From Asterochloris sp. CNOR1 (lineage: Eukaryota; Chlorophyta; Trebouxiophyceae; Trebouxiales; Trebouxiaceae): a stretch of 64,000 nucleotides of DNA. Shown piece after piece: positions 34,401 to 47,202 of the stretch (its first letter is position 1; the number at the start of each line of letters is the position of its first letter). Below the pieces are notes generated by a model, which saw nothing but the letters and a program-made list of their open reading frames with translations, was not told the origin of the DNA and did not search any database. The stretch spans positions 2,604,001-2,668,000 of the forward strand of contig OZ017749.1 of the NCBI GenBank assembly GCA_963969365.1, in the 5' to 3' direction. The position numbers and the translations under genes were made by a program.

Positions 34401-37400
34401 CAGACTTGGTGAGGCGCTGAGCACCTGCAAGGGGCTCCAGATGCAGCAGGCTGAGCATCCCACCCCACCACGGCGACCCCACCTGCAGAGGAGCCGGAGG
34501 ACCCCTCCAGGAGGTTCCAGGGGTTCTTGGTGAAGCCATCAAACCAGACGTCGTAGTACGCCATCTCCCCACTGGTCAGCTTGGCAATCAGCACGGCGCC
34601 AGCCTCCTTCAGCCTGCAGGGCCAGGGCGGGAGTGCGTGACGTTCTGCAGGCAGCCAGGCCTTGGAGCACGGTAGGGTGTGCTCCAGAGCCTAGCTCAAG
34701 CAGCAATGCAGTTGCTTGGCAGTCAGCACACACCCAGAGCACAGCGCGCTTCAGTCTACAGCATGAGGCCTGGCGGGCAGCCGGCACAAAGAGCTTTACA
34801 TGGTGCGCTCCGCCTGCAGCGTCAAAGGTGAAGAGCATCCAAGTCTGCAGGCAGCCTGGGTGCAGGGCACACCGTGGACTGTTCTGGGCTCTGGCTCAAG
34901 CTGCAGCACAGCAGCAGCAGGGTGCCGGCCGCCGGCCAGCAATCAGGAGCAGGAATGCTGAGGCAGGGCCCACCGCATGTACACGTTGGATTCATGGTTG
35001 ATCGTCTGATCCTTGTAGGGCACAGCGCCCCACCTGCAAGGAACAGCAACGGATTGTCAGCATCAGCAACAGGGTCTGCTGCTGCTCTCCAGGCAGCAGG
35101 CCCCGTGATGGATGGCAGACAACTGCGGGCCTCGTCATAGAGCAAACATAACGCAGCTCTGAACCACGCCCTGGGAAGCGAGCAACAGGCTGAAACGGCG
35201 TGTGCCATATCATGGCTCGTCGCTACTGTGGCAGCAGGGAGTCAAACTTATGCTCTCACGTGGTCTTGTAGCCAGGCACAGCCATGAGATCCTTCAGCCC
35301 ATAGGGGATACCGTGCAGTGGGCCCAGATAGGTGCCCTGAGCCAGCAGGGCGTCTGCCTGCTGAGCCTGCTGCATGGCCAGCTCGTCGGTGAAAGTGATG
35401 GTGCACTCCAGGTAGGGATCGTACCTGCATGCGCAGCAGGCACAGTGGGAGCCCTCAGGGTGCCATGCTGCGTCTCTGACCAGGATTCCTGGAGCCAGCA
35501 TCTGACCACGGTCAGGGCAATCGCAGGCTGTGAAGCCAGAGCCAACCCCACTGCCTGTTTGATTACTTGAGGCAGCATTTTATGAGGCAGCATCACACCA
35601 AGACATGACCCGGGCAGCAGGCAGATTGCATTCTGCCTGTCATACTGCCTGCAAGTCATCTTTCTGTCTGGCAGAGGCACTGCCAGCAACTGTGAAAGGC
35701 CCTGATATTGGCCTCAGGTGCTGTGACTGACCCTGGGCTTGCTGGACGGCGAGCTTGCGGTAGGCAGCACGAGTGCACAGCAAGAGGGCGCTGCTGGCTC
35801 ACGTTTTGAGTCGCTGTTGGAACACATTGGTCAGCTCCACTGAAGAGATCTGGCCAGTTCTGATGAGGGCGCCCAGCTCCAGCACCTGCGGCCAGGCAGC
35901 ATGCAGGTTGACAAGCCACATGACAGCGCTGCCAGGCATGCCTGAGTGAGCATGCTCACCTCACATGCATGCTCACCTCACATTTAACTTGAGCTGGAGC
36001 CACTGCACTTCATCCAGTCACCCAGCATGGCGACAGGCAGTTGCCAAAACAGCATGGGCACCTTTCATTGCTTGGAGAACGCATCCTACAAGAATGATAG
36101 GAAGCCGTTGCCGCACGGGACCGCCAGCAAGGCTGCAGCACAGAGGGACGGCAAACTCCCTGCATAGTGCCTGACAGCTCTGCAGGAGCTCACCGTCATA
36201 AACGCCAGGGTTGTATTGCTCTCTGGTCGAGTGATGTTGTCAAGCTCAGGATAGTCCCAAGAGGTTCCAGTGCTCGGGGGCGTTCCACTGGCACTGACTG
36301 CCATGGGTTTTTTGCCCAAGGTGGAGTCGAAGATGAGTGGCATGGGATGTAGAAGGCCCCCGTCAGGTAGCTCGACAAAGGGCCGCATCGAGCGGTAGTA
36401 GGGGATGAAGACCTCGGAGATGTTGACAGCCACTGCTGCGCGCTGCAGAGCAGGCAGTGACAGGCGAGTTTTGATTCTTGAAGTGCGGCAGTAGTGGATG
36501 TAGACCTGGGAGATGTTGACCACGACTGCTACATGCTGAAGGGCAGGCAGGGGCAGGCAGCTGTCAGGTAAGAGGCGGCTGTCATGCTGCCCAAGTGACA
36601 GCAATTACAGCACGCAGCATGGCAAGCAGGAGAGAAGTCGGCTTTTGGAGTGGCAGGCGCCTCTCAAGCAGTGACAGGAACTGCCTGGCTCTGCAGGTAT
36701 TGCAGTAAGGGACATGAAGCTGGGAGGTGTTCACCACAATTGCCACATGCTGCAGGGCAGCATCACAGCTTCCAGATGACAGCAATCGCTGCAGGGCAGG
36801 CATGGCACAGTGGCAGTGCATAGGGACCTGCAACACAATGGCTGTGACTGCGCGGTGCTGCAGGGCAGCCTGTTCCTCAAGTGCAGGCCAGTCGTTGCTG
36901 GGCAGGCAGATGGTATCACATCCAGATTCAGGGTGCACAGGCTGGAGGTGAGGTGGAGATGCATGCCTGCCGCTGATGGACATGGCGCAGCAGCCTCCTG
37001 TGGGGGCTGCCTTGCTGTGGGGCCCAGTCTGAGTAACCATGTTGTGACTGAGCCCCACGCAAGGTGGGCAAGCACGCAGTGGGCAGCAAGCATGTGCAGG
37101 CCTCGCTTTGCTTGGGGTTGCAGGTGGAAGAATGGCCAAGAGGATCACAGCACGCAGCGCCTCCAGGCTCTTGACAAATACCAAAACCAGGTGCAAGCTG
37201 TTTCTGGGCACCCCGACCATACCTCAGAGTCTGTGAAGGGCCCAAAATCTCCTGCCTTCTCCAGTGTTGCTACCATGGTCGAATTGTAGGACGCATCCTG
37301 CCACAGCACATCGCTGAGCAGATGCAGCCACGCAAAGCGGCCACCAATGAGAACGGGGATGTCCGCTTGCAGAACCTGGGCTGTGTCCATGTACAGGCTG

Positions 37401-38732
37401 TTGCTGACTGTGCTGCTCTGCAGGCCAGGCAGGCTATGTCATGTTTCACCATGAAGCCGTGCCAGGGGCAGTGTTGGCTCTGACAGCCTGCTGCTGCTCG
37501 AGGGTGCACAGTGCAGCCAGCCTCTTGCATAAGACGCCTGCAGCTGTTGCAGCATGGTGCGCCCAAGTGTGGCATTAGTGTCATTGCAAAACGGATTGCT
37601 GTTGCAAGTAGCTGCAGCAGGACCCAATAACCCATGCTTTTGCATATAAGATCTGCAGCCAGGTGCGCATGAGGTGATGGTGCAGGGCACCGCCAGCCCA
37701 CCTTGTGTACAGTGTCGCTGACCATCTGCAGTGTCAGGTTGCCGCGCAGGTCGCTGCTGGAGAAAAGGCCCTCAACCACTGCAGTGCAGCCACAGAAAGA
37801 GAGGCTTGAGGCAGGTCAGGCTGCAACGAGCTGTTGGAGTCAACACAGGCGCAGGTGTGCAGGGGATGCAACGGTCCTCAAAGAATGATAGGAAGGGCCT
37901 GGTCATGGCTGCTGGCTATGCATCCCCATGCTCACAATGTCGGCTGCAATGCAGAGCGGGACTTGGACTGGCGGCAGCATGCTCATGGACACTTTTCGTA
38001 CACAGCGCCAGCAGAGCGTGAAGCACCGCCACAAAAAGCCAGGCAGCCAGAATGCTACCCCAGCACGCACCATGGTTCAGAACAATCTGAGGGAGGTTGT
38101 CTGCTTGCAGGAGGCTGGTGGTGCTGGTGCAGGGCTGTTCAATGTAGTAACTGGTGACACAAGTGATGTTGCCACGCGTGAGTGCCGCCAGGAAGGCTGA
38201 ATTGACAGGTGCAAAGATGGTGTAGTTTGTCTGGGGCAGGCCCAGGAGGGTTGTCAGGTTGGCCATTGTCAGCACCGAGCCAAACACGGACTGCAGACAG
38301 GACTGGATGGTGAGCAGACCTGCCATGCCTGCCTACAGCTTGCATAACTATAGGGAGCCAAGCCAGCCTGTCAAAGCAGCAGAAGTCAGGGCTGCTTGTA
38401 GCCGCCAGGCTGGGGCACATGAGCATGAAGGTCGCTGGCATCTGGGGCTGCCAAAGAAGTTACATGCCAGCCATGGGGGGAGTCATGGAGGAGTCAACCT
38501 GGGGGTGAGGCCTTACCAGATTGAAGTCGCTTCCAACGTACTGCATGAGGGTAGCACTGCCCGATGGGGCGCCGCTTTGCAGCAGAGACTTCCCGGTCGC
38601 AGACCGGACCTGATACTGCCCAAAGCTGGATGGGGGGGCAGATCCCTGGGCCACACAGCCCATTAGGGCGATCCATACCAGTTTGAAGGTAATGCAGCGC
38701 TTCAGGGATTGGCTCCACAGCAGGAGGGACAT
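31424..38732 (-). CDS. FAS1 domain-amidase fusion protein
   Basis: The N terminus (from 38732) has a signal-like helix (FKLVWIALMGCVAQG). The next exons join in phase to one fasciclin domain: SVFGSVLTMANLTTLLGLP, NYTIFAPVNSAFLAALTRG, then LPQIVLNH joined to VVEGLFSSSDLRGNLTL, then TAQVLQADIPVLIGG and LHLLSDVLW. The frame runs on through FGPFTDSE into the exon 36442-36194 (RAAVAVNISEVFIPYYRSM), the usual lead-in of an amidase-signature enzyme. Amidase motifs follow: GIPYGLKDL (catalytic Lys), NPWNLLEGSSGSSAG (cis-Ser), SVGTETGGSITFP (nucleophile Ser), GPFARSAQDV and IARAIPAVEYVQ. The C terminus is rich in N-glycosylation-like sites (NVT, NIT). It probably acts in the secretory path or at the cell surface as an amide hydrolase; the substrate is unknown. 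The last intron appears to be GC-AG. Confidence 0.8.
36484..36862 (-). repeat. Three intronic copies of the first amidase exon start
   Basis: The real exon starts at 36442 (RAAVAVNISEVFIPYYRS). Upstream in the same intron, minus-strand copies encode HVAVVVNISQVYIHYCR (36536-36484), HVAIVVNTSQLHVPYCN (36749-36691) and HRAVTAIVLQVPMHCH (36862-36804). Each follows a CTGCAG- or TTCAG-type acceptor. Similarity falls off with distance from the true exon. Confidence 0.9.
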
Positions 38733-39757
38733 CTGACTAAAACTTCAAGCAGACACGGCAGCAGGCAGAGTTTCAGTATGCTGCATTTTGCTAAGCTAGC
38801 CAAAGATGAGACCACACGAAATGGATCCCGGAATGCAGAGCTTGACAGCAAAGAAAGCAAACCCCGCTCCCAAATAAAACAACCACAGTTTTTGACTGGT
38901 AGACATGCATGGCAGTTTCCCTGTATGCGAGCACCAGGCAAGTCAGGCAAACGCCCCGCAAACCCTCCCTCGCCCTTTCTCCGCCCCGGGGGCAGGGACT
39001 ATTCTGAAGTAGCTGCAGCAGCCACGACACCTGTGGGCCATGCCTGCCTGTTTGTGTCCCCTTGAACGCCCTCCCAGGCAGTGCAAGCAGCGGCGATGTG
39101 CTTCTCTGCTGGCGCTGGTCCTGCTGATGCTGCACCTGCAGCATGTGCAGCAATGCTCCCACAGCGGCATCATACAGGGACCACAGTGGCACACATGATG
39201 CGCATCCCAGAGCCTGGAGTCCAGAGCAGTCTCTTGTTTAGTTCCCCAAGGGTGTCGTCCAGCAGCCAAAACAGGCAACACAGCAATCACTGCATCATCC
39301 TGGCATACAAGAAGGTGCGCTGACCTGCTTGCTATCCTCTGTGCCATCTGCTATGGGGCCTTGCTGCCGTTGGGTAGCAGGCTGCTGCACACAGTCTCAT
39401 GTGCTCTGCAACTGTGCAGTAGAGCATTCATGGACAGCCTGTTCAAGTTGCTGTGAAGCCAAGATCTGTGTTCTGCACACTGGCAACAAATGCTTCTGAT
39501 GCTGTTCCTGCTCACCTGCTCTTGCCAGAAGAGTGCCTGTGACCGGCCACATCAGTCTTGACAGGTAACAGAGATTTGCAGTCACCCTGGGATAACAATC
39601 AAGTCATTTGAGGAGCAACCAGGATGCAGACAGCTTCATCAGTAGCTCAAAAACATATGAAGGTGTGGGGGAGGGCAATCTGCCCACTGATATGCTGGCC
39701 CATGTCAAACATCTGTTGTTGCACTGCACAAGACTGTAACTGACACTTGACGCCAGC
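38733..39757. other. Intergenic region between amine oxidase and FAS1-amidase genes
   Basis: Both flanking genes lie on the minus strand, so this holds the amidase promoter (right next to 38733) and the amine oxidase 3' UTR (left of 39758). Frames on both strands lack any recognisable domain or consistent splice sites. No gene seen. Confidence 0.5.
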
Positions 39758-42700
39758 TCAGTGCGCCACCCCATTGCCATTGGCCTGCCCATTTGCATGG
39801 CCATTGGCGTGTCCATTTGCATGGCCGTTGGCATGGCCGTTCAGCCCACTGGCATGCCCATTCTGAGGCGCTGTCACTGGGCTGCAGCCACACAGCTTGC
39901 TGGCCTTGTTGGACTCCCAGGGCAGGTCCAGAGAAGGGTTCCCCTTGAAGAAGCCGATGGGCTTCAAGGCTGCATGCAAGCAACACATCAAGAGCTTAAC
40001 AGGCATCATTGGCGTGAAGGCGAGTCCTCTACAGGTTGCTGAAAAAGCACAGACACCAGCGCCAGACACACTAACTGCTCTGTGTCTGCAGCGCTAAGCC
40101 AGTGCTCTCAGGCTCCCTGCAGCACTCAAGTCACCGCAGACAGAGGTTATCAGGCGCGCTCACTGAATCCTGTTGTTTCCATAGGCATGATGGGGAAGTC
40201 CTCTGGCCGCACAAAGTGGGTCACGCCGAAGCAATGCCACAGGACTGGATCGCTTCCAGGGCCCACTTGACGGTCCTGCAGGTACATACTTGGTCAGAGG
40301 GGAGGAGGAGTTCTTCACCGGCTGCAACCCAGAAGAGCTGTGCAGTGAGGCCCATCGTCCAGGCACCAACGCAAGTCCTCAGGCTGCAGGGAGGCTTGAT
40401 GCTGCAGCACTCATGGCAGTTCACCAGAAATAATCTCTGGATGGCAGCTGACCTTTTTGGTCCAGGCTTCCAGCCCGTCTCCGCCCTTGGACTGCAGCAC
40501 CCAGTCCCCTGAGGGGAAGGACTCAGCTGGGCTGTAGGGCGTGACCCATAGGTTCTTGCGCGAGAACCCGCCGCGCACAGCAATCAGGCTGTCATCAGTT
40601 GCCAACAGGGTGGGGGCAGCTGTTGGCACCAGCTTGTACGCGGCTGGCTTGCCTGCAGGCACAGGCAAAGCCTCAGCTGGGCAGCAAGGCGCAAAAAGCA
40701 GGAAGCCCAGACAGTTTCATCTTGCAGAGCAGCAGCCTCACTTTGGGCAGCAGGTTGCTGAACCCCAAGCAGCTTGCAGGCAAAGCTTTTCAGCAAGGGC
40801 CACCAGGTTCAAGGTACACCCAAGGCTTTCCAGTTGCCACTCCTGAACACATGATTGCGCAGCTGAAAGCAGTCTGCTGCGCCTCAAGCATGAGTGGCTG
40901 CCATTACATCGCCCTCAATATCCTCAAGCAAGGTACGGCGGCAGCAACAGGCCCTGCTGAACTCTAGGTACGGTACGCTTCTGATCTTGTCTTGGCAGTG
41001 TCGCTATATGACAGACCTGAGTAGGGGTGCAGGCGGCTTGGGTTTTTCACCAGCCACAGCCGGCCTGTGCTGCTGTTGGCAATCCTCTGAGCCTCACTCT
41101 CTGTCTGCAGCTCAGTCTCCTTTGAGGTGAAGGCATTGCCATGGGGGTTCTTGGGACCCTTGGGCATGGCCTGTGCCTCAACCTGCAGCAGGGACAACTC
41201 ATGACACACAACTCATGACACTGTCATCATGCTCATTTCTGCTGATGCACTTGTGTGTCAGGACTGCAGCAACAGGGCAGAACCTTGCCTCCACAGTGTT
41301 GTGCTGCAGCATGGGAGCATGCAGGCTGACAGGTCATGCCTTTCCAATGCAAGAGGCCCTCGGCACTCCCAACCGTCGAGCCCTTTGGGAGCCCACAAAG
41401 CATGCTGCCCAGCAGAATGCAGGGCCAGAATTCCACAGGCGCCTGCAAGTGCACAGTCATGCACAACTCCACCGGCCGTTACGAAGCAGCCACATGCTTG
41501 CTACAGGAGCGCCTGCCGACCACACTCAAAGTCAGCAGTTGTGGGGTTCTGCACAGCATGGCTGGTCGGAGGTGCTTTGGATGCCCTATGTTGGGGGGTC
41601 CTTGCAGCTGCCCACCTCAGTCACCAGCAGGCCCCGCCCGCCCTCAGCATCATCGACTGCCATGTCCAGCCGTGCGCAGAACATGTGCTGGTGGTGCTGC
41701 GCGTTGACGCCAGGCAGCACCATTGTCCCATACTGGGGCAACTCGCCCTCCTCAGGGTTAGGCAGGTTTGTGGACAGCTCTCCAGTCAGCTTGATTTCGT
41801 ACTTGATGGTGCCATCCTGCAGCAGGCTGACAGCAGTATTGGACTGTGCAGAGGTTTCACCAGCAGGGCTGACTGTGCCAAGTATCATGCTGCATGCTTC
41901 CATCCTGCCGCGTGCAGCAGGTGGCCAAGAGCAAAGGGGTCCCAGGCAGGACAGCACTGCACATTCTGAGGTGCTCAATCTTGGTTTGTGCTGGCCTACA
42001 GTAAGGGGGATCGTGTCAGGGCAGGTGCTAGAGCCGACCATAGGTCCCTCACAATGCCTGATGGCACAGCCCTGCAGCGGGGCCAGAGATGCCTTGATGG
42101 GTGTCAGAGAGCCTCAGACAGGCCAGCCTGCAAAGCTATGGTGCTGACGTTTGATGGGCGTGCCGCAGTTCCTGACAGGGCCCAGCCAAGATGCATGGGA
42201 GGGTTCCCTTGCAATCCAGGGACTCACCAGACTGGGCTGGGAGAGTGTGAGGTGCAGCAGCCATGCAAGTTTAGGGATGCAAGAGAGAGCAGCAGGGAGT
42301 CTGCACATGCAGCTCAAGCCCACACCTGGTAGAAGCTCCAGTAGAAGGCATACTCGTAGTTAACCACTGTGCTGATGAAAGAAATCACCAGGCGTCTACT
42401 GCGCCGCGACTCTGCATGGCCTGCAGGTGACGTGCTGGCAGCTTGACAGGTGCACAGGTGCAAGTCAACACGTCATGAGCAGCCAGCTTTCAGAAGAGGT
42501 GAAGGTTGGAGGAGTCGTCAGCCTTGTTGAGTGAGACATACCACTCTTCCAGGCATGACAGAGCCTTTGCTGTAGCACAAACACTGCTGCCTTCAAAGTG
42601 ATAGAATGCAGGCAAGCAGCTGCTGGCGACCGCACTCCTGCGCGAAGAATACTGCCTCCACGAAGAACTAGCAGCATGCCGACATGCTGGCAGCCAAGCG

Positions 42701-45700
42701 CCCACCATTTCTGTAGTCCATGTGCTTCCACAGCAGGCCTGCGTCCTCCTCGTGCAAGCAGACCGCCTTCTTGATCTCCATAGGCTCGCCTGCACAGCAC
42801 CAGCCGCGGCGGTGATGGATGTGGCTCAGCAGTTGCTTGTCTGTCTGCTGCTGTCGAGACAGCTGGAGCAGCAGCATCAAAGGCAGGCGGCATGTAGCAG
42901 TTCATACCAGACCAGATGCCACATGGCCCTGGCTGCACACACACAGCAGCAGGGATGAGGGCTGCTGCTTCTGCTGGTGCAGGGCAAAAGAGATTGCCAA
43001 GGATGCAAGCTGACCTTTGCTGTCGTTCAGCACCGCGTCAAAGTACTGGATGTGGCCGAGGCAGTCGCAGCCCAGCTCCAGGCTGTTGGCACAGAAGCCC
43101 AGGCCATAGTCGCCAACATCAAAGGCGCACTTCCTGCAGAGGCGGCACCCGGCTGGTCAATATCAGCTCAGCCTCACCCTGGCACTGTATGCCTCCAAAT
43201 CCAAGTGTGCCGTCGAGGCGGAGCAAGCAGCACGGCAGTCGTCAGTGCAGACCTCCTTGCACAGCAGCAGCAGGCAGACTCGGACGCCCCACTTAAGCTT
43301 GAGGCCGGGGTGGGCAGCACCTCTGTGCAGGGAGGAGTCACCTGTTGAATGGCTCGCTGGGGTCCCCATAGGGCACGCACATTTCCACCAGGGAGCCCCT
43401 GTGCATCACAGGCCGCACCCTTCCCTCATCTTCGTACCTGCAGGCACCCCACATGACCTGCTCAGCGCAGCTTCAAGCTGGACAAGGCCTGCACAAGCCC
43501 TGCCGTGGCGCTGAGGGCGGCGCAGGTTGCAGCAGGCCTTGCATGCTGCTTGGCAAGCGTGTGAATGGCACGGTGGGCAGGTTGGCAGCTGGCCGCATGG
43601 CTGCTTGCATTGTGCGTGCATCTCGGTGCAGGAGTCTCACCGCAGGGTTCTCACTGCAGCCTGCCCCTGTGAGCCCAGGTCGCTTGGTCTAGGAGCAGGA
43701 TGGCAGCTGGTTGTGCACATGGATTGTGGGCTCACCCGACATCATGCAGCACCACGCCCTCACGGTAGTTGAAGCTCATTCTGATCTTCCAGCGCTGCCA
43801 CTCAATGAGGTTGCCGGTCACCTGCAGCTCACCACAACTCAAGTGAGCATGTCATGCTGAGCACCAGTGCAGCTTTCTCTGGCTGCCAGACAGCGCATCT
43901 CCACAGCATCCACCATCTGCCACTACCAAATATCCATGTCTCATCCCAACCATGGCTGCATGCCTCAAGCCACTCTATCTTGTGGATCTGTGCTGCGCTT
44001 GCAGCTGGAGCAACCACACTTCTGACCCCGTTTGGCTACATCAGCATGACGTAGGCCCAAGACTGAGCTGGGCGAGCAAAGAACCCAGCCGGCCCCACCT
44101 ACAGCAGTAGCTGGGACCACCACCTGCAAATAGGCTGTCTCAGGCTGCACTGGCATTGGGAGAAAGTGTGAATGCAGTCCAGCAACCACCCGAGCCCACC
44201 TGGAAGCTGGGCCCCTCAGGCTGCACCACGTTGAGGGGCTTGACGTCTGTGCGTGTCTCCCCAACCAAGTCCCTGTGGTAGTTCCAGTCCTGGGCTGGCA
44301 TCTTGGGCACTCTGTCGCCATAGGGGGCATCGATTCGCACCACCTGCAGCACAACAACATCTGCCTTGCCAGGTAGTCATTGCCCCAGGTCACATTAGGA
44401 CTGTGCCCAGAACAGTCTGCAAGACAGGTGAAGACCTGCTTGGGGAGTCGTACCGGCCTGGAAATGTTACATCAGGCAGCAAAAAATTGCCATGCAGGAT
44501 GACTGCCTGACAGCAACAGAGTCCAAGACAGAGCAGAGCCAGCTGGAGCGTACAGACAAGCACAGGAGGTGTGCTGCTGAAGCCAGCTATGATGTGACTG
44601 AGCAGGCACTGCGCAGAGTCACAGAGCGTCCAGTGCTGGGGTGTGTTGCAAAGCCCCCACCTTGCCCTGGTTGAGATCCACCACAGCCACAAAGTCCAGT
44701 GGGTGGGCGTAGTGGTTGTCATTGGGGCTGGAGCGCATGTACATGAAGCACTGGATGAGGCGTCCCTTGCAGGGAGGGTCGTGCACTGCAGGGCAGGGCG
44801 GGGCAGGGCTGCACCATGGCCTTCACATGGCAGGCACACGCCACCATCCCAGCCAGCAACGTGCAGGGTGATGTTCCTTTGCAGCCGATCCAAGGGGAGG
44901 CATTGAGCATCTGTGGCATTGGCCCTGACGCTGTGGCGTGCAGGCTACAGTTACCTGGTGCTGTCGCATGCAGTGCCAGAGCCCATGATATATGCATGGC
45001 GGGCAAAGAGGCCCCTGGGGTCGCATGCCACCAGCTGCATGCCTGTGATCGCGTACATGCACCAGGCAGATTGTGTTGTACTTCTGCACCATAACAATCT
45101 GGTGGGTCCGCATTCTAAGACGGCCAGGCTACCGCGCAGGCACATGCGCACCTGACCAGGGGTCACATGCCACCAGGTCCATGTCTGTGATCCCATACAG
45201 CCCCAGACGCTCCTGCACCTTCTGGTCGGCCTTGGCAATGACCTCTGCATCAAAGCAGTCGTCTGGGGAGGCCAGGGGCTGGACGTCCTCCTTCTGCAGC
45301 ACCACAGGGGGGACAGTCAGAGGTCAAGTGCTGGATTGCCTGCCTGCCTGTCAGTCAGCAAGCCTGGCCAGCACTGCCACCACTGCTTTGCCCAGCACAT
45401 GCAACGCTGCAAGCTAGCCCAGGCTGAGCAACAAGCAAGTAAAAAACATAAGTCTCACAGGATGTCACATGATGGGTTTAGGTTCTAGTGAGCCTGCATG
45501 GCTCACCTGGTCCCAGGCCAGCACCTTAGCATGGCCCCCGGTGTGGAGCTGCACGATGGCTACATAGACAGCACCCTTGCCAGGCACCTGGATGATGCAC
45601 TGGGCCAAGCGTGCTGGTACCACCGAACTATCCCTGCCATGCTTCAGCAGGGCTGCTTTCTCTGGCTCCTGCAGTGCAGAGCAGATGCGTGGGCAAGACC

Positions 45701-45881
45701 GTGGCCTGCAAGGCTGATTTGTTGAGCACGTGAAGGGGGCAGGTCTTACCTTCAAGCTGATCACATTGAACCTCAGGTCTCTGATGCCTGCGCCTGCGCC
45801 ATGGTCCTTGCAAGCCTGGGCACACTGCCTGATCTCGTCGGCTGTCAGGGGATCCAGAGGGTGCACTGTTGCTTTGCCCAT
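39758..45881 (-). CDS. Copper-containing primary amine oxidase
   Basis: This enzyme oxidises primary amines to aldehyde, ammonia and H2O2 using copper and a self-made topaquinone. The start at 45881 gives [20 protein letters not shown], the usual N terminus without a signal peptide. Next come [90 protein letters not shown] (catalytic Asp region), then [10 protein letters not shown], where the first Tyr of NYEY is the quinone precursor. The copper ligands are present: [16 protein letters not shown] (the HQH pair) and [16 protein letters not shown] (third His). The C terminus (stop 39758) is an added low-complexity tail of NGHA repeats. The protein looks complete and catalytically intact; a peroxisomal or cytosolic site is possible. 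Confidence 0.9.
39764..39860 (-). repeat. 12-bp repeats encoding an NGHA tail
   Basis: Imperfect 12-bp repeats of the plus-strand type GCCCATTTGCATGGCCATTG encode a C-terminal run of [12 protein letters not shown] units in the amine oxidase. The repeat length is a multiple of three, so expansion keeps the frame. Confidence 0.85.
45011..45200 (-). repeat. Copy of an amine oxidase exon end in the next intron
   Basis: The real exon end (plus 45153-45200) encodes [14 protein letters not shown] at its donor. A copy at plus 45011-45060 encodes [14 protein letters not shown]. Shared plus-strand words include CATGCCACCAG and CTGTGATC. Spacing is about 140-150 bp. Confidence 0.85.
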
Positions 45882-47202
45882 CCTTCCGGCAGAAATTTGA
45901 GACCCCAGCTGCTATGAAAATGTACCTCTTCCTACGGTTGCGGGCAGTTGCTTGGCGGCCACCAAAGGTTATCGCTTTGGCCTGGATATTGCAGTTGCTA
46001 CAGTTCACCCTGGTCAATCAAAAGGTTTAGGTGATTGACTAGCAGTGGTGGCGGTGTAACTCCTCTGAAACTATAATACAGAAAAACCTGCATATCAGCG
46101 CCGCAGATCTTCGAGTGGAGTACTATTTCGTCTAGCAGTCCACCTGTTCTGAAGCAACTCCTGGCAGGAAGATTCATAGCTTGACACTTATCTATCAGGC
46201 CAGTCAAGCCGGCTGAATAAGCCAGCACATATCGGCTCTGATTCCATCAAAGCCACAGAGCGCAGGAGGGCACAAGAAGCAGCAGTGAGATGGCAGGTGA
46301 GGCCGCAGAGACATGTTGACCTGCGGGCCAGGCATATGATCTGTCTACGGTGACGCGAGCCTGGGGTAGCGAGCCGGTCAGCTGCCTGCCATCCTCTCCC
46401 GCCTGACCTTTTGCGATTTTGAGGTCTGCACCAGGGGGCTTATGAGCTCCGAAATCATCCAGCGACCAGCTAGCCTGCCCCTGTCTGTCCTGCTCAGCTT
46501 GTCAGCAGCCCAATGGGTTGATGCACAACACGCTGTGCATAGCTGGCTGGCACCTTCCTGCATACTGTTGGTCCTGGCGTCGCTGACGTGGAGCTTGCAC
46601 TTTAGTCCCCAGACTGGGCCAGCCGGAACTTGCCCAATGTGCAGCATTGCAGCGTACTGCTGTGCACCAGAGATGGCGGGCATGCTTGGGGGGACGACTG
46701 TCGCCTTGAGTGCTGTCAGGATGATACATGCGTCCTGCCAGCCTCTGCACGCTGAGCCTGCATCCCATTATCATCCCTCTGTGCATTCTGACTCCACGGC
46801 ACAGCATGCTCCTGCAAGTCGTCCTGACAGATCTCTGCACAACTAGCCACCTGCAGCATCTGAGCCTGCACCCTGCAGAGCGTGTGACTGCATCACAACT
46901 AGTCGGCAGCACGTGACTCAGCTTGCAACTGCTGGCCCTGCACAGATGCGCTAGTCTCTGTGTTGCTGGTGTCATGAGTCATGTTCTTGGCTGAGTGTCA
47001 CTGCTCTGCTGAGACTGCAGTCTGCAGCAATGCTTGTGTGCATCAGCATGGCTGAACCCAAGTCATCGTCCAATGGCCTGCTGGACTACAGGAGCTGTGG
47101 AGCCAGCATGGTATTCGTATTTGTCTGGGACAGTGCCTTGGTGGACTCCCCCTTCCTGCACCGTGAAGTGGCACTCACCTTGCACCTCACTTTATACTGC
47201 AG
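45882..47202. other. Divergent promoter region
   Basis: The amine oxidase starts to the left (minus) and the hexose transporter to the right (plus). Bases 45882-46260 are AT-richer and probably contain the amine oxidase promoter. A plus-strand ATG frame at 46442-46846 (134 codons, hydrophobic patches) has no recognised domain. The first transporter exon, with its ATG (a candidate is at 47048, MAEPKSSSNGLL), should lie just before 47202 but could not be joined in phase. Confidence 0.4.

Noticed and set aside
36582-37220. Minus-strand open frame of 212 codons within the amidase gene
   Set aside because: Most of it is intron with echo copies of the neighbouring exon. The correct protein is obtained by splicing it out.
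41173-42147. Plus-strand open frame of 324 codons, one of the longest in the window
   Set aside because: It lies antisense to exons of the copper amine oxidase, which have full family motifs, and its translation has no recognisable domain. It is a shadow of GC-rich coding sequence.
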